Origin: JAUUSJ01 sp964439395
Lineage (GTDB): Bacteria > Bacillota > Clostridia > Lachnospirales > Lachnospiraceae
NCBI GenBank assembly: GCA_964439395.1
Contig: CAYTNV010000002.1
Location: 1-64,000, forward strand
Length of the DNA stretch: 64,000 nt
Direction: 5' to 3'
Part shown: positions 35,216 through 43,937 of the stretch, in pieces
Numbering within the stretch: position 1 is the first letter of the stretch
Layout of the letters: the number at the start of each line of letters is the position of its first letter
The notes under the pieces: generated by a model
The model's database searches: none
What the model was told of the DNA's origin: nothing
The model's input: only the letters and a program-made list of their open reading frames with translations
Position numbers and translations under genes: made by a program

Positions 35216-35246
35216 GGAATTTATAACTTGACTTAAAATCGTATGT

Positions 35247-35296
35247 AAAAAAGGATAGAATTCATAGAGTAATCATCTATAAGTTCTATCCTTTTT
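35247..35296. terminator. Bidirectional terminator between the PBP and aminopeptidase genes
   Basis: AAAAAGGATAGAA and its inner extension pair with TTCTATCCTTTTT; A and T runs flank both sides. It lies between convergent genes. Confidence 0.8.
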
Positions 35297-35316
35297 CTCA
35301 TAACTAGATTTTTGGT

Positions 35317-36696
35317 TTATCCTTGCAAGAAAGCTTGGTAAGCCTTTTTAGCTTCGTAGATATCAGCCTTACTTGTCACTTCCCAAGGAGCGTGCATACT
35401 AAGAACTGCTACGCCACTATCAATGACATCCATACCATAAAGAGCAGAAATATAAGCGATTGTTCCACCACCGCCTGCATCTACTCTTCCAAGTTCGGCT
35501 GTCTGAAATGCGACCTCATATCGGTCAAAGATTTCTCGAAGTTTTGCTACGTACTCTGCATTTGCATCATTTGAGCCAGATTTACCTCTTGAACCAGTAT
35601 ATTTATTGATTACCATTCCTTTTCCAAAATATGCGGAATTCTTTTTCTCAAAGACGTCTGCGTACTGCGGATCATATGCAGCGCTCACATCGGAGGAAAG
35701 CATGCTAGAATTTTTCAGTACTCTTCTTAATTTAAATTCAGAGTATTGTCCCATTGCATCTAATAATTCAGCTACGGTATTTTCAAAGAATCTTGACTGC
35801 ATTCCTGTAGCTCCGACACTTCCGATTTCCTCTTTATCAACTAAAAGACAGCATGCGGTCTGATCTAGTTTCTCCACTTCCGCCATAGCAAGAAAAGAAG
35901 TATATGCGCATACTCTATCATCTTGTCCATATCCCATAATCATACTGCGGTCTAAACCACAATCTCTAGCTTTTCCAGCTGGAACAACTTCAATTTCTGC
36001 TGAAATAAAATCATCTTCCTCAATATTATATTTTTCTTTTAAAAGCTTTATTATATTGGATTTTACTTTTTCTTTTTCTTCTTTATTGATAGCAGGACGA
36101 CTTCCAATTAATACGTCTAAAGCTTCCCCTTCTACCACAATATTGGCTTTCTTTTCTAGCTGTTTGGAAGCTAAGTGAATTAGTAAATCTGTAATATATA
36201 CAACAGGATCGTCCTCATCTTCTCCAATGACAATTGTGACAAGAGAGCCATCCTTTTTAGCTACTACACCATGTAGAGCCAGCGGATGTGCTACCCACTG
36301 ATATTTTTTAATCCCACCATAATAATGGGTATCTAAATATGCTAAATCTGTATTTTCGTAGAGAGGATTTTGTTTTAAATCTAATCTTGGAGAATCAATA
36401 TGTGCTCCTAAAATACGCATTCCGTCTTCAATTGGTTTTTTTCCAATCTGGAAAAGAGCAATGCTTTTATTCATACATATCTCGTATACTCTATCTCCTG
36501 GTTTTAATATTTTATTATTTTCTCTGTAATAAGAGAGAGGACGATATCCTATTTCTTTAGCCTCTTCCACAATACGATTTACACATTCTCGCTCTGTTTT
36601 TCCATTATCTAGAAATTGGCGATAGGAAGAGGCTATTCTTTCTAAGTCTTTTTCTTGTTCTTCACTATAGTGAAGCCATGTGTTTTCTCTATCCAT
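35317..36696 (-). CDS. M18 family aminopeptidase
   Basis: This is a zinc aminopeptidase of the aspartyl aminopeptidase family, releasing N-terminal residues (often acidic) in the cytoplasm. Metal-binding and catalytic segments are visible: GAHIDSPRLDLKQNPLYE with the first His-Asp, THYYGG, GYGQDDRVCAYTS with the bridging Asp, VDKEEIGSVGATGMQSR with the Glu pair, SSDVSAAYDP and the final His in SMHAPWEVTSKADIY. I start at 36696 (MDRENTW) because GAAGGAG is nine bases upstream; an ATG at 36729 overlaps it. Length is about 459 residues. It is monocistronic on the minus strand. Confidence 0.93.
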   Translation of the reverse strand: MDRENTWLHYSEEQEKDLERIASSYRQFLDNGKTERECVNRIVEEAKEIGYRPLSYYRENNKILKPGDRVYEICMNKSIALFQIGKKPIEDGMRILGAHIDSPRLDLKQNPLYENTDLAYLDTHYYGGIKKYQWVAHPLALHGVVAKKDGSLVTIVIGEDEDDPVVYITDLLIHLASKQLEKKANIVVEGEALDVLIGSRPAINKEEKEKVKSNIIKLLKEKYNIEEDDFISAEIEVVPAGKARDCGLDRSMIMGYGQDDRVCAYTSFLAMAEVEKLDQTACCLLVDKEEIGSVGATGMQSRFFENTVAELLDAMGQYSEFKLRRVLKNSSMLSSDVSAAYDPQYADVFEKKNSAYFGKGMVINKYTGSRGKSGSNDANAEYVAKLREIFDRYEVAFQTAELGRVDAGGGGTIAYISALYGMDVIDSGVAVLSMHAPWEVTSKADIYEAKKAYQAFLQG

Positions 36697-36805
36697 ATTT
36701 AAACTTCTCCTTCTAACATAATTTTCCAAAGGGCATTATAACATATTTTTGTCCTTTACGCTATATTCTATACTGGATATTTTATGTAAAAGACAAAAAG
36801 AACCA

Positions 36806-36834
36806 TTGTCTAAAAATTTTTGAAATAGTATACT
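36806..36834 (+). promoter_or_regulatory. Promoter of the EFR1 gene
   Basis: TTGTCT, 17-base spacer, TATACT, about 75 bases before the start. Confidence 0.65.
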
Positions 36835-36907
36835 AAATTTAAGTACAAAATGTGAAATTTCTGGATAAGAGATTTCGATTATTATTTTAGAGAAAGGATC
36901 GTGCTTT

Positions 36908-37699
36908 ATGAAGTTAAAAAAAATTTATGGTGCTTATTTTAGTCCTACTGGTAATACAAAAAAGGTGGTGCAGGGGCTCTTAGAGTGTTTTTCTACATAT
37001 GCGACTCAAGAAATTAATTTGACATTACCAGAAGTTCGCAAAAAGAACTTTCGTTTTGCAGACAATGATTTGTTAATTCTTGGTGTTCCATCTTATGCTG
37101 GAAGAGCACCAAAAGCTGTTGTGGAGGCAGTGCAAAACTTTCGCAGTATGAATACTCCTATCGTTTTAGTAGTAACCTACGGTAATAGAGCAATTGAAGA
37201 TACTTTAATGGAATTAAATAAAGTTACAAGCGCACAGGGTTTTATTTCTGTAGGTGCTGGAGTGTTTATCGGACAACATAGTTATTTAAAAGAATTGGCG
37301 CAATTTCGTCCAGATGAGAGGGATATGCAAATTGTAAAGGAATTTGGAGTGAGATTAAAAGAACGTCTGCGTGTTCTTGTTTTATATAATAAAACTTATT
37401 TTAAAATACCTGGTTCTTATCCTTATGAAAAACCACCGATGGGAGAATTTCCATTCTTACCTGAGACAAATGATTCTTGTATCTACTGTATGCTCTGCGC
37501 TAATTTCTGTCCGATGGAAGCAATTAGTGAGAGTAATCCAAAGAAAATTGATAGTAAGAAATGTGTTCGCTGTACAGCTTGTATTCGTGTCTGTCCAACA
37601 CAGGCAAAATATATGACACCAGAGCCGTTTGCTGCGATTCAAGAAAAATTAGCGCCACTTGTTGAGGTTAGGCAGGAGCCTTGGTATGTTATTTGTTGA
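36908..37699 (+). CDS. EFR1-type flavodoxin-ferredoxin fusion protein
   Basis: The N-terminal half is a flavodoxin-like domain with the FMN phosphate loop SPTGNTKKV near residue 13 and LGVPSYAGRAPKAVVE near 58. The C-terminal quarter has two 4Fe-4S binding motifs, CIYCMLCANFCP and CVRCTACIRVCP, as in bacterial ferredoxins. Length 263 is normal for EFR1 (EFR, EF-hand-free) family proteins. It is a cytoplasmic electron carrier whose partners are unknown. It has its own promoter. After it come a decayed transposase gene and repeats, so it marks the edge of the conserved block. Confidence 0.9.
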   Translation: MKLKKIYGAYFSPTGNTKKVVQGLLECFSTYATQEINLTLPEVRKKNFRFADNDLLILGVPSYAGRAPKAVVEAVQNFRSMNTPIVLVVTYGNRAIEDTLMELNKVTSAQGFISVGAGVFIGQHSYLKELAQFRPDERDMQIVKEFGVRLKERLRVLVLYNKTYFKIPGSYPYEKPPMGEFPFLPETNDSCIYCMLCANFCPMEAISESNPKKIDSKKCVRCTACIRVCPTQAKYMTPEPFAAIQEKLAPLVEVRQEPWYVIC

Positions 37700-37831
37700 T
37701 GATTTTTATAAATTGAAACTGTAAAACTCACTATCTTTAGGTGGCCAGATATAAGTGACCCAAATGGTATATGTTTTAACACGCCGTGAGCAAAAAATTT
37801 AACCAATCAGGCGATTTACAATATTAGACAA

Positions 37832-38165
37832 TATTACTTTACCGAAGGTGAGTATTTAAACTATCAAAAAAACTATTCGCTTTTAAAGACTTCTCATAAC
37901 TACAGAATAACTACAGATTACTTAACTCAAATATGTCTCAGCAAATACTGAAGGAAGTCTCAATCAATCCAATGCATTAGCTCTGGACCTCGGAGTAAAT
38001 AATATCATAACGGCGGTATCAAGCGAAGGTCATGCATTCCTTATGGATGGCAGAAAATTAAAATCCATCAATCAATGGTATAACAAAGAAAATGCCCGTT
38101 TACAAAGGATAGAGGAGAAACGATACTTTGGAAAAAAACGGGCAAATAGCCAAAAGGCAGAGGAA
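37832..38165 (+). pseudogene. tnpB: Decayed tnpB (IS200/IS605 OrfB) fragment
   Basis: Two frames carry recognisable TnpB pieces. 37832-37952 gives YYFTEGEYLNYQKNYSLLK, an N-terminal TnpB pattern. 37971-38165 gives LALDLGVNNIITAVSS, with the RuvC-I Asp, then GRKLKSINQWYNKENARLQ. They are separated by a frameshift and a large deletion, and the 3' part is cut off by the palindromic repeat at 38166. No tnpA and no intact ends were found. Not functional. Confidence 0.85.
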
Positions 38166-38390
38166 GTATCTTTCCCTTTTCAACACGTTGCATTTCCACC
38201 ATTTTTCGCTACTTTGCCTATTTATGAGGTTCATCATAAACTCGCTTCGCTCAGACACGCTCAGAACCCCAAAGCTTCCGTAGCGAAAAATGTCTCCACT
38301 CCTCTATCGTTGGTCAGGGAAAGAACGTGTTTGCGCAGAATATATTTGCTTGCTCTCTCGGCATCTGCTCCCACTGTTTCAAAAAGTATA
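38166..38390. repeat. Dispersed palindromic repeat, copy B
   Basis: 38166-38325 matches copy A (1-160), and 38322-38390 matches the right end of copy C (about 581-650), so this copy links the other two into one element of about 225 bp. It includes facing arms CATTTTTCGCTA and TAGCGAAAAATG. It directly follows the truncated tnpB. Confidence 0.7.
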
Positions 38391-38483
38391 GTTTTAGTAA
38401 TACAATATATCTCTTTAAATTTTGTAAAAATTTGTCGAAACTCTAAAAAAAACATAAAATTTATTAAATCTTTTTCTATAGTA

Positions 38484-38512
38484 TTTACGCTATAGAAAAA
38501 TTATGGTATATT
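38484..38512 (+). promoter_or_regulatory. Promoter of the surface-fibre locus
   Basis: TTTACG, 17-base spacer, TATATT. The -35 box lies inside a small palindrome (TTCTATAG...CTATAGAA, 38474-38496), a possible operator. Confidence 0.65.
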
Positions 38513-38544
38513 ATCAAAGTACTAAATTTTACAAAAAAAGGAAA

Positions 38545-38605
38545 AGGAGGAATAATATGAAATATTAATGAAGGCATAGACAAAGTGAAAAGGAAGGTGA
38601 GGTAA
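38545..38605 (+). other. Leader with strong ribosome site and mini-ORFs
   Basis: GGAGG at about 38547 is followed by ATG at 38557, but that frame is only Met-Lys-Tyr-stop. A second ATG at 38568 gives Met-Lys-Ala-stop, and a GTG at 38585 gives six codons ending at TAA 38603-38605, in frame with and directly before the large gene. This may be a translational leader or a decayed start region. Confidence 0.5.
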
Positions 38606-41600
38606 ATAAAAAAAGTAAGAAGTTTAAAAAGAAGAATAGTTTGGATAGGACTTATCCTCTTTAGTATTTTGCTTTTTATGCAAGAGAAAAAGATTAGAGC
38701 AGATACTGTACAGACGACTTCCAATTATCTAGTACTTGATAGAGCATGCAAGAATCAGGGAAGTGTGACGATTCCTTATCTTGACAAAAGTTCTAGCTTA
38801 TTTGTATTTTCTATTTTACGAGATGGAGAGTGGAAGCAGGTATATTGTGCTGACTTAGGAAAATCTGCCTCTTCCTATACATCTATGACAAAGGATAATA
38901 GTATTTTAAGTGGAATATCAGATGAAAAGAAGCAATTATTATCGTATATTCCAGCCTTTGGTCTTGGAAGCTTGGAGTTTCCAACAACAGTGATACAAAA
39001 TCCAAAGGGAATGAATGATTTACAAAAGACATATGGAATTTTGATGCAGGGCTATGTATGGTCTGTTTTAAAGGGACTTATCTCTATAGACAGCGATGGA
39101 AGCTTGGTAGGCATTTCAAGTTTAAAATCTGTCTTAAAAAAGATGAATCAATATACTTATAGGCAGGAAGAAGGAGAGAAATTTATTGAAAGTTTTTTAA
39201 ACTCTCTAAAGGCGAGAGTAAAAGGAACAGATGAGTATAGTCAAGTAGATCAGATTCCAAACTTGTTTTTTAAAACAAAGAAGTTGGCAAATAATAATCC
39301 CTATGAGATGCAAAGAACAGAAGATGGTGGGCTAGAGTACATCTATACCGACAAGAAGAATAGTTTGGAAAAGGGAGAGATTGTTATTACTAATCCTTTT
39401 TTATCTTGTCAAAGAGATGGAAAAAATTATATTTTCACTGTGGCCGCAGAGCATGTGGATGAATTTATAAAAGCCTGTGAGGCATCGAGTGATAAGCCAG
39501 GGATTTGCTTCACAAAAACTGTAAAAACGACAGAACTTAAAACTTTAGAGGGATGGAGAATATCCAATAAAAATAAATTATATCAAAATTTTATCTATCT
39601 CGAAGGAAAAGAGATAACTAAAACAGGCAAATCATATCTCGCCTTCGACGTATCAGACGAAGAGCTCATACCTATTATAATATACAAAAAGGATGGCTCT
39701 GACAAATCTATTTTCATATCAGGAGCAGAGTTTGCTCTCCAACGTTATTCTGATGCTCAACAAAAATATGAGACTATCATGAATTTTGATGAGACGCAGA
39801 CTGGAACTTATTCTTTAAATATTTCAAAAAAGATTCTTTTGGACAATTCTGATAATAGTAAATTAAAATTTAGAATAAGAGAGATCCATGTTCCGGATGG
39901 GTATTCGGGAAAATCAGCATTTAGGCAAAATATAACAGGAGCCGAGTTGGCAAGTGGAGAAATTAGCTTTACGGCGTATAATTATAGAAGAAAGATAAAG
40001 TTGGCAATCAGAAAAGTAGATGAGTATTTACTAGATTATAAAATTGCACAGTTTTTATCTGCCAAGGCAGAGCTACAGTTTCCATATCAAGATCCATCTG
40101 TCTATGAGTTAAAGTATCAAGGAACAGATGAGGCTGGAGATCCTGTTTATTGTTCCGAGTATGATCAGTTTGTAGCGAAGGTATTGGGGGAGGAATACAC
40201 AGATGAGAATGGGATTTTTGATCAGGCTTCATATACAAGTGAGCTTGGAAGAACATTGATTTTATCTTATCTTGCAAAATTATCTGCCAGATTTGATGTA
40301 TATGAATATAGTAAAAGTCTTGGTGGATATAAGACAGAGCCATTAGTTAGTATAGAGACTAGAGCAGGATTAGGACAGGAATCTATTACTGAGTTTTTGA
40401 TGGAGACGCAAGATAATGAAGGAAGACTAATGATTTGCGAAACGAAATATCCAGCGGGATATGAGAGTGGCTTAGAAAATATCTTTTATATTGAAATGAA
40501 TGATGGAAACGATGGAAAGACAGTTATACTTTCCAATGAGTCTACGGGAGAGTTTGTCACAAACACAATAGCTGTATCTCGAATTATTATTCAAAAAACA
40601 GTAAACCCAGTTTATATATCTTCTGCACAAGGAGATATTATTTTGGAAAAATCATCACCAAAAGGTGCTATGTTTGCTGTATATGCCGAGGAAAATATTG
40701 GGCAGATGGGGGAGAAGGAATATTTATATAGAAAAAATGATCTAATCTGTACAGTGGAAATCGGAGAAAATGGGGTAGGTATGACACCATATCTCTATCC
40801 TGGAAAATATAAAATTATAGAGACGAAAGCTCCAAAAAATTGTTATCTCAAAAAAGAAGAAAAGATAGTCTTTGTCTCAAATGAAGACATCAAAATAGCT
40901 TTTGAAAATAGTCCAATTACAGAAGAAATCCGAATTCGAAAAAAAGATGGAGAAAAGGACGGATTTATAAGAGGCGCTATTATTGGATTATATACAAACC
41001 AAGATTTTGTCGTGGATAATACGGTTGTTATAAAAAAAGATACATTATTAATGCAAAAAAAGATAACGGAAGATGAGACGATTTTCTCTGATTTACCGTT
41101 TGGAAAATATTATATAAAGGAATTAGAGGCACCAGCAGGATATCAATATAGTCAAGTAAAGCTGGAGTTTGATAAGCCATCGATACCGTCGGAGAAAGAA
41201 AAGGTGATTTTATACGGTGTATTTTCTAATTTTTATAAACCAAGAAGAAAGCTTATTGTAAGAAAGGAAATTGCTGCAGAAGATATTCATTGGAAGCATG
41301 GTAATCCAACCTTTTTGTTTCAAGTAAAAGGAGAAGATTATAGTGGTACAGAGCATGTTTTCGAGAAAGCGATAGTATTTACAAAGGATGATGTAAAAGA
41401 GGGAGAAAATTTTTTAAAAAAAGAAATTGTATTTGAAAATCTCATACCAGGTATTTATCAAGTAGAAGAGCTTTTGGTAGCTAGATATCGTCTGAAGGAA
41501 ATAAAAGATATTGTCAATGGTTCAATAGAAGAAAGAAAGGCTAAATTTGATCTTGATAGAAATATGTTTGGAGAGGTGACATTTGTAAATGAAAAATATG

Positions 41601-42724
41601 AGTGGCAAGGATTTGGTCATAATGATATTGTGATTAATACATTTCAATCGGCAAAGCCAGAGCAAAAGGAGTTTTATCTAAAAGGATTAGCAGTAACTTG
41701 CAGTGATTTTATGAGCACAGAGAAGCTTGACTTATCCAAATTCAAAGTTTATGCCCAGTATGCAGATGGGACTACAAAACAGGTAGATATAGAAAAATGT
41801 GAAATAAAACCAGATAGGATGAATAGGATAGATTCTGTATTTACTAATATTATTGTCTCTTATGAGGAGGATGGAGTTATTATAAAGACAGAAATTCCAG
41901 TATTATATTATGAAAATAATATAAAGTTAAATCTTTATAATACAGAGAATATGAGCGATGGAACAATTTCTATTATTGGATATAATGGCCAAGATACTCA
42001 GATAGAAATTCCAGCTATGATAGATGGAAAAATTGTGAGTCGTCTGGGAAGAAATTATGTTGCTGGAAAAGATATTTATGTGGAAGAGGGTAGAATTGAT
42101 GAGCAGACAGCACAAAAGAATATACAGTATTATAAAGTTTCAGGATTAGAGTATGTTACAAAGCTCATACTTCCAAATACAGTAAAAACAATTGGTTATG
42201 CTGCTTTTTATGATGACAAGAATTTGAGGGAGATTGGACTGAATCAAGTTCAGATTATAAAAGGACAATCATTTTGTGGAACTGGCTTAAGTGGTGAGCT
42301 GATTATACCAGATGATGTGGTTAGTATTGGAAATTCTGCGTTTAGAGAAACGAAGATTGATTCTTTAAAATTAAGCTCCAGTTTACAATCTCTTGGCAGC
42401 AAAGTATTTTATGAATGTAGAAAGTTGACAGGTGCATTGAGGATACCAGTATTATTAGGAAAAGTTCAAAAAGATACTTTTTATCACTGTGATTTTACAC
42501 AATTAATATTTGAGGGAGAATTATCTATAATAGAGTCCAATGCATTTAGAGAAAATGGAAGCTTATCTTCAATTGAATTTTTAAACTGTGGAATTAATAA
42601 GATAGGAAGTAAGGCGTTTGGCCTTGAAAATGAAGCGACACTTGATATACATATTCGAGGCGGAAATGATATTGTGAAAGCGTATGCATGGAAGTTAGGA
42701 GGAAGGAATCCTGTTTTTGAGTAA
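38606..42724 (+). CDS. Giant secreted surface protein: thioester-like, Cna_B-like and leucine-rich repeats
   Basis: From codon 38606 (ATA) the sequence reads IKKVRSLKRRIVWIGLIL, a good signal peptide. The first ordinary start, TTG at 38669, falls inside the hydrophobic core, so I place the start at ATA after GGAAGGTGAGG. Counted from the TTG: YCADLGK (Cys60) and LMQGYVW (Gln127) fit the Cys and Gln motifs of thioester adhesion domains. Several Cna_B/SpaA-like beta domains follow (GKYYIKELEAPAGY, GKYKIIETKAP, PGIYQVEELL). Then comes an Ig-like region and, near the end, BspA-type leucine-rich repeats (LILPNTVKTIGYAAF, LIIPDDVVSIGNSAF). There is no C-terminal sorting signal. It probably attaches to host or partner surfaces. 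It overlaps the next gene by eight bases. Confidence 0.8.
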   Translation: MKKVRSLKRRIVWIGLILFSILLFMQEKKIRADTVQTTSNYLVLDRACKNQGSVTIPYLDKSSSLFVFSILRDGEWKQVYCADLGKSASSYTSMTKDNSILSGISDEKKQLLSYIPAFGLGSLEFPTTVIQNPKGMNDLQKTYGILMQGYVWSVLKGLISIDSDGSLVGISSLKSVLKKMNQYTYRQEEGEKFIESFLNSLKARVKGTDEYSQVDQIPNLFFKTKKLANNNPYEMQRTEDGGLEYIYTDKKNSLEKGEIVITNPFLSCQRDGKNYIFTVAAEHVDEFIKACEASSDKPGICFTKTVKTTELKTLEGWRISNKNKLYQNFIYLEGKEITKTGKSYLAFDVSDEELIPIIIYKKDGSDKSIFISGAEFALQRYSDAQQKYETIMNFDETQTGTYSLNISKKILLDNSDNSKLKFRIREIHVPDGYSGKSAFRQNITGAELASGEISFTAYNYRRKIKLAIRKVDEYLLDYKIAQFLSAKAELQFPYQDPSVYELKYQGTDEAGDPVYCSEYDQFVAKVLGEEYTDENGIFDQASYTSELGRTLILSYLAKLSARFDVYEYSKSLGGYKTEPLVSIETRAGLGQESITEFLMETQDNEGRLMICETKYPAGYESGLENIFYIEMNDGNDGKTVILSNESTGEFVTNTIAVSRIIIQKTVNPVYISSAQGDIILEKSSPKGAMFAVYAEENIGQMGEKEYLYRKNDLICTVEIGENGVGMTPYLYPGKYKIIETKAPKNCYLKKEEKIVFVSNEDIKIAFENSPITEEIRIRKKDGEKDGFIRGAIIGLYTNQDFVVDNTVVIKKDTLLMQKKITEDETIFSDLPFGKYYIKELEAPAGYQYSQVKLEFDKPSIPSEKEKVILYGVFSNFYKPRRKLIVRKEIAAEDIHWKHGNPTFLFQVKGEDYSGTEHVFEKAIVFTKDDVKEGENFLKKEIVFENLIPGIYQVEELLVARYRLKEIKDIVNGSIEERKAKFDLDRNMFGEVTFVNEKYEWQGFGHNDIVINTFQSAKPEQKEFYLKGLAVTCSDFMSTEKLDLSKFKVYAQYADGTTKQVDIEKCEIKPDRMNRIDSVFTNIIVSYEEDGVIIKTEIPVLYYENNIKLNLYNTENMSDGTISIIGYNGQDTQIEIPAMIDGKIVSRLGRNYVAGKDIYVEEGRIDEQTAQKNIQYYKVSGLEYVTKLILPNTVKTIGYAAFYDDKNLREIGLNQVQIIKGQSFCGTGLSGELIIPDDVVSIGNSAFRETKIDSLKLSSSLQSLGSKVFYECRKLTGALRIPVLLGKVQKDTFYHCDFTQLIFEGELSIIESNAFRENGSLSSIEFLNCGINKIGSKAFGLENEATLDIHIRGGNDIVKAYAWKLGGRNPVFE

Positions 42725-43247
42725 AAAGAAGAGATTAAGTATAAAAATTATAATAGTTTTTTTGCTTATCATGGGAACTGTCTGGATAAAAGAGAGAGGG
42801 ATTTGCCTAAAAGTTGTCGTCAGTGGTTCGATGGAACCTAAATTTCCAGTCGGAAGTATTTGTGCTATTGAAAAAAATTATCCGATAGGGAAAATAAAGA
42901 CAGGAGATATCATAGCTTTTTCTGTGGATGAAAATACTTGGATTACACATAGAGTAATGCAGATATCGAGAGACGGAAATTTTTTGACAAAAGGGGATGC
43001 CAATGAGACGATGGATTTTGGCTGGATAGATAAAAGTCAGTACGAGGGAAAGACGGTTGGACATATTCCGTATATTGGAGTTATCTGTATAGTTTTTTAT
43101 CGACAAAAAAAGATCATAATTTTTATCATCACAATTTTATTTTTATGGCAGGGAATAGGAAGGAGAAACAAGATTGCAAATAAAGAGAGAGAAAAAATGG
43201 ATATTGATGGCAGGTCTTTGTTTGTTGACTGCAGTCGGAGGAAGTAA
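42717..43247 (+). CDS. sipW: SipW/ER-type signal peptidase I
   Basis: This membrane protease removes signal peptides of a special client set. A membrane helix (IKIIIVFLLIMGTVWI) is followed by VVSGSMEPKFPVGS, with the nucleophile Ser, then TGDIIAF and WITHRVMQI. The basic residue is His rather than Lys, the ER-type mark of SipW. FLTKGDANETMD and VGHIPYIG follow, and a second helix ends the protein. The start is TTG at 42717, inside the end of the previous gene. The 3' end overlaps the next gene by 74 bases, longer than usual. The clients are probably the next two or three proteins. Confidence 0.9.
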   Translation: MSKKKRLSIKIIIVFLLIMGTVWIKERGICLKVVVSGSMEPKFPVGSICAIEKNYPIGKIKTGDIIAFSVDENTWITHRVMQISRDGNFLTKGDANETMDFGWIDKSQYEGKTVGHIPYIGVICIVFYRQKKIIIFIITILFLWQGIGRRNKIANKEREKMDIDGRSLFVDCSRRK

Positions 43248-43911
43248 AATTGGTGCATATTTTACCGATTATGAAACAAAGACCAATATATTAACAGTGG
43301 GAAAGGTTTCTATTAATTTATATGAGCCAAACTGGGATGGAGAAGATGAGAATGGTCCAGATGTGGATAAAACGCCAGAAAATCCAGATCTAGGAGTGAA
43401 TAAAGGAAAAGATATTTATCCTTTAAAGGAAATTCCAAAAGACCCTACAATAAAAAATATTGGTATTAATTCAAGTTGGATTTATATAGAAGTAAAATTG
43501 CCAAAAGCAGAAATAATGACAGCGAATATGGACGGAACAAGAAATGAGAGGAAGATGACAGAGCTTTTTTCTTATGATATCGACGATAATTGGGAGGAAA
43601 TTACTCCAGACGAGATAAAAGAAGAAAATAAAACATCCGTAGAGTATAATACATATATTTATGCTTATAAAATGCCTCTAAAAGGTTCTAAAAATTTAGT
43701 TGACGGGAGTGACTCCATATATGATGGGGAAAAAACGACACCATTATTTGATAAGATTATTTTTGCAAATGCGATTGAAGGTCAAGGGTTAGAGGAAAAG
43801 GAAATATTCATTCCAATTCGAGCAATGGCAATTCAATCAGATAATACAGGTTCTTATTTGGAAGCCTATGAAAAGTATGTAAATCAGAATACAGTTACAT
43901 CTATGGAATAA
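43174..43911 (+). CDS. Secreted protein with SipW-type signal peptide, TasA/camelysin-like
   Basis: The TTG start follows AAGGAGAAACAAG. The N-terminus KREKKWILMAGLCLL continues to GAYFTDYETKTNILTVGKV, the hallmark of SipW-dependent precursors such as TasA. The mature protein of about 215 residues is acidic and beta-rich, with a DPTIKNIGINSSWIYIEVKL segment resembling the TasA/camelysin core, where the mature protein contacts neighbours in a fibre. I infer a fibre subunit of the biofilm matrix or surface. It begins within the sipW end, so the two are translationally coupled. Confidence 0.83.
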   Translation: MQIKREKKWILMAGLCLLTAVGGSKIGAYFTDYETKTNILTVGKVSINLYEPNWDGEDENGPDVDKTPENPDLGVNKGKDIYPLKEIPKDPTIKNIGINSSWIYIEVKLPKAEIMTANMDGTRNERKMTELFSYDIDDNWEEITPDEIKEENKTSVEYNTYIYAYKMPLKGSKNLVDGSDSIYDGEKTTPLFDKIIFANAIEGQGLEEKEIFIPIRAMAIQSDNTGSYLEAYEKYVNQNTVTSME

Positions 43912-43937
43912 ATAAGAAATACTAGGAGGGAGAGAAA

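Noticed and set aside
38043..38495. 150-codon + strand frame after EFR1
   Set aside because: Its first part is the tail of the decayed tnpB and the rest is the palindromic repeat read through; not a real gene.
42631..42724. Sortase signal at the end of the giant surface protein
   Set aside because: The end is leucine-rich repeat-like sequence without LPxTG, a hydrophobic helix or a basic tail.
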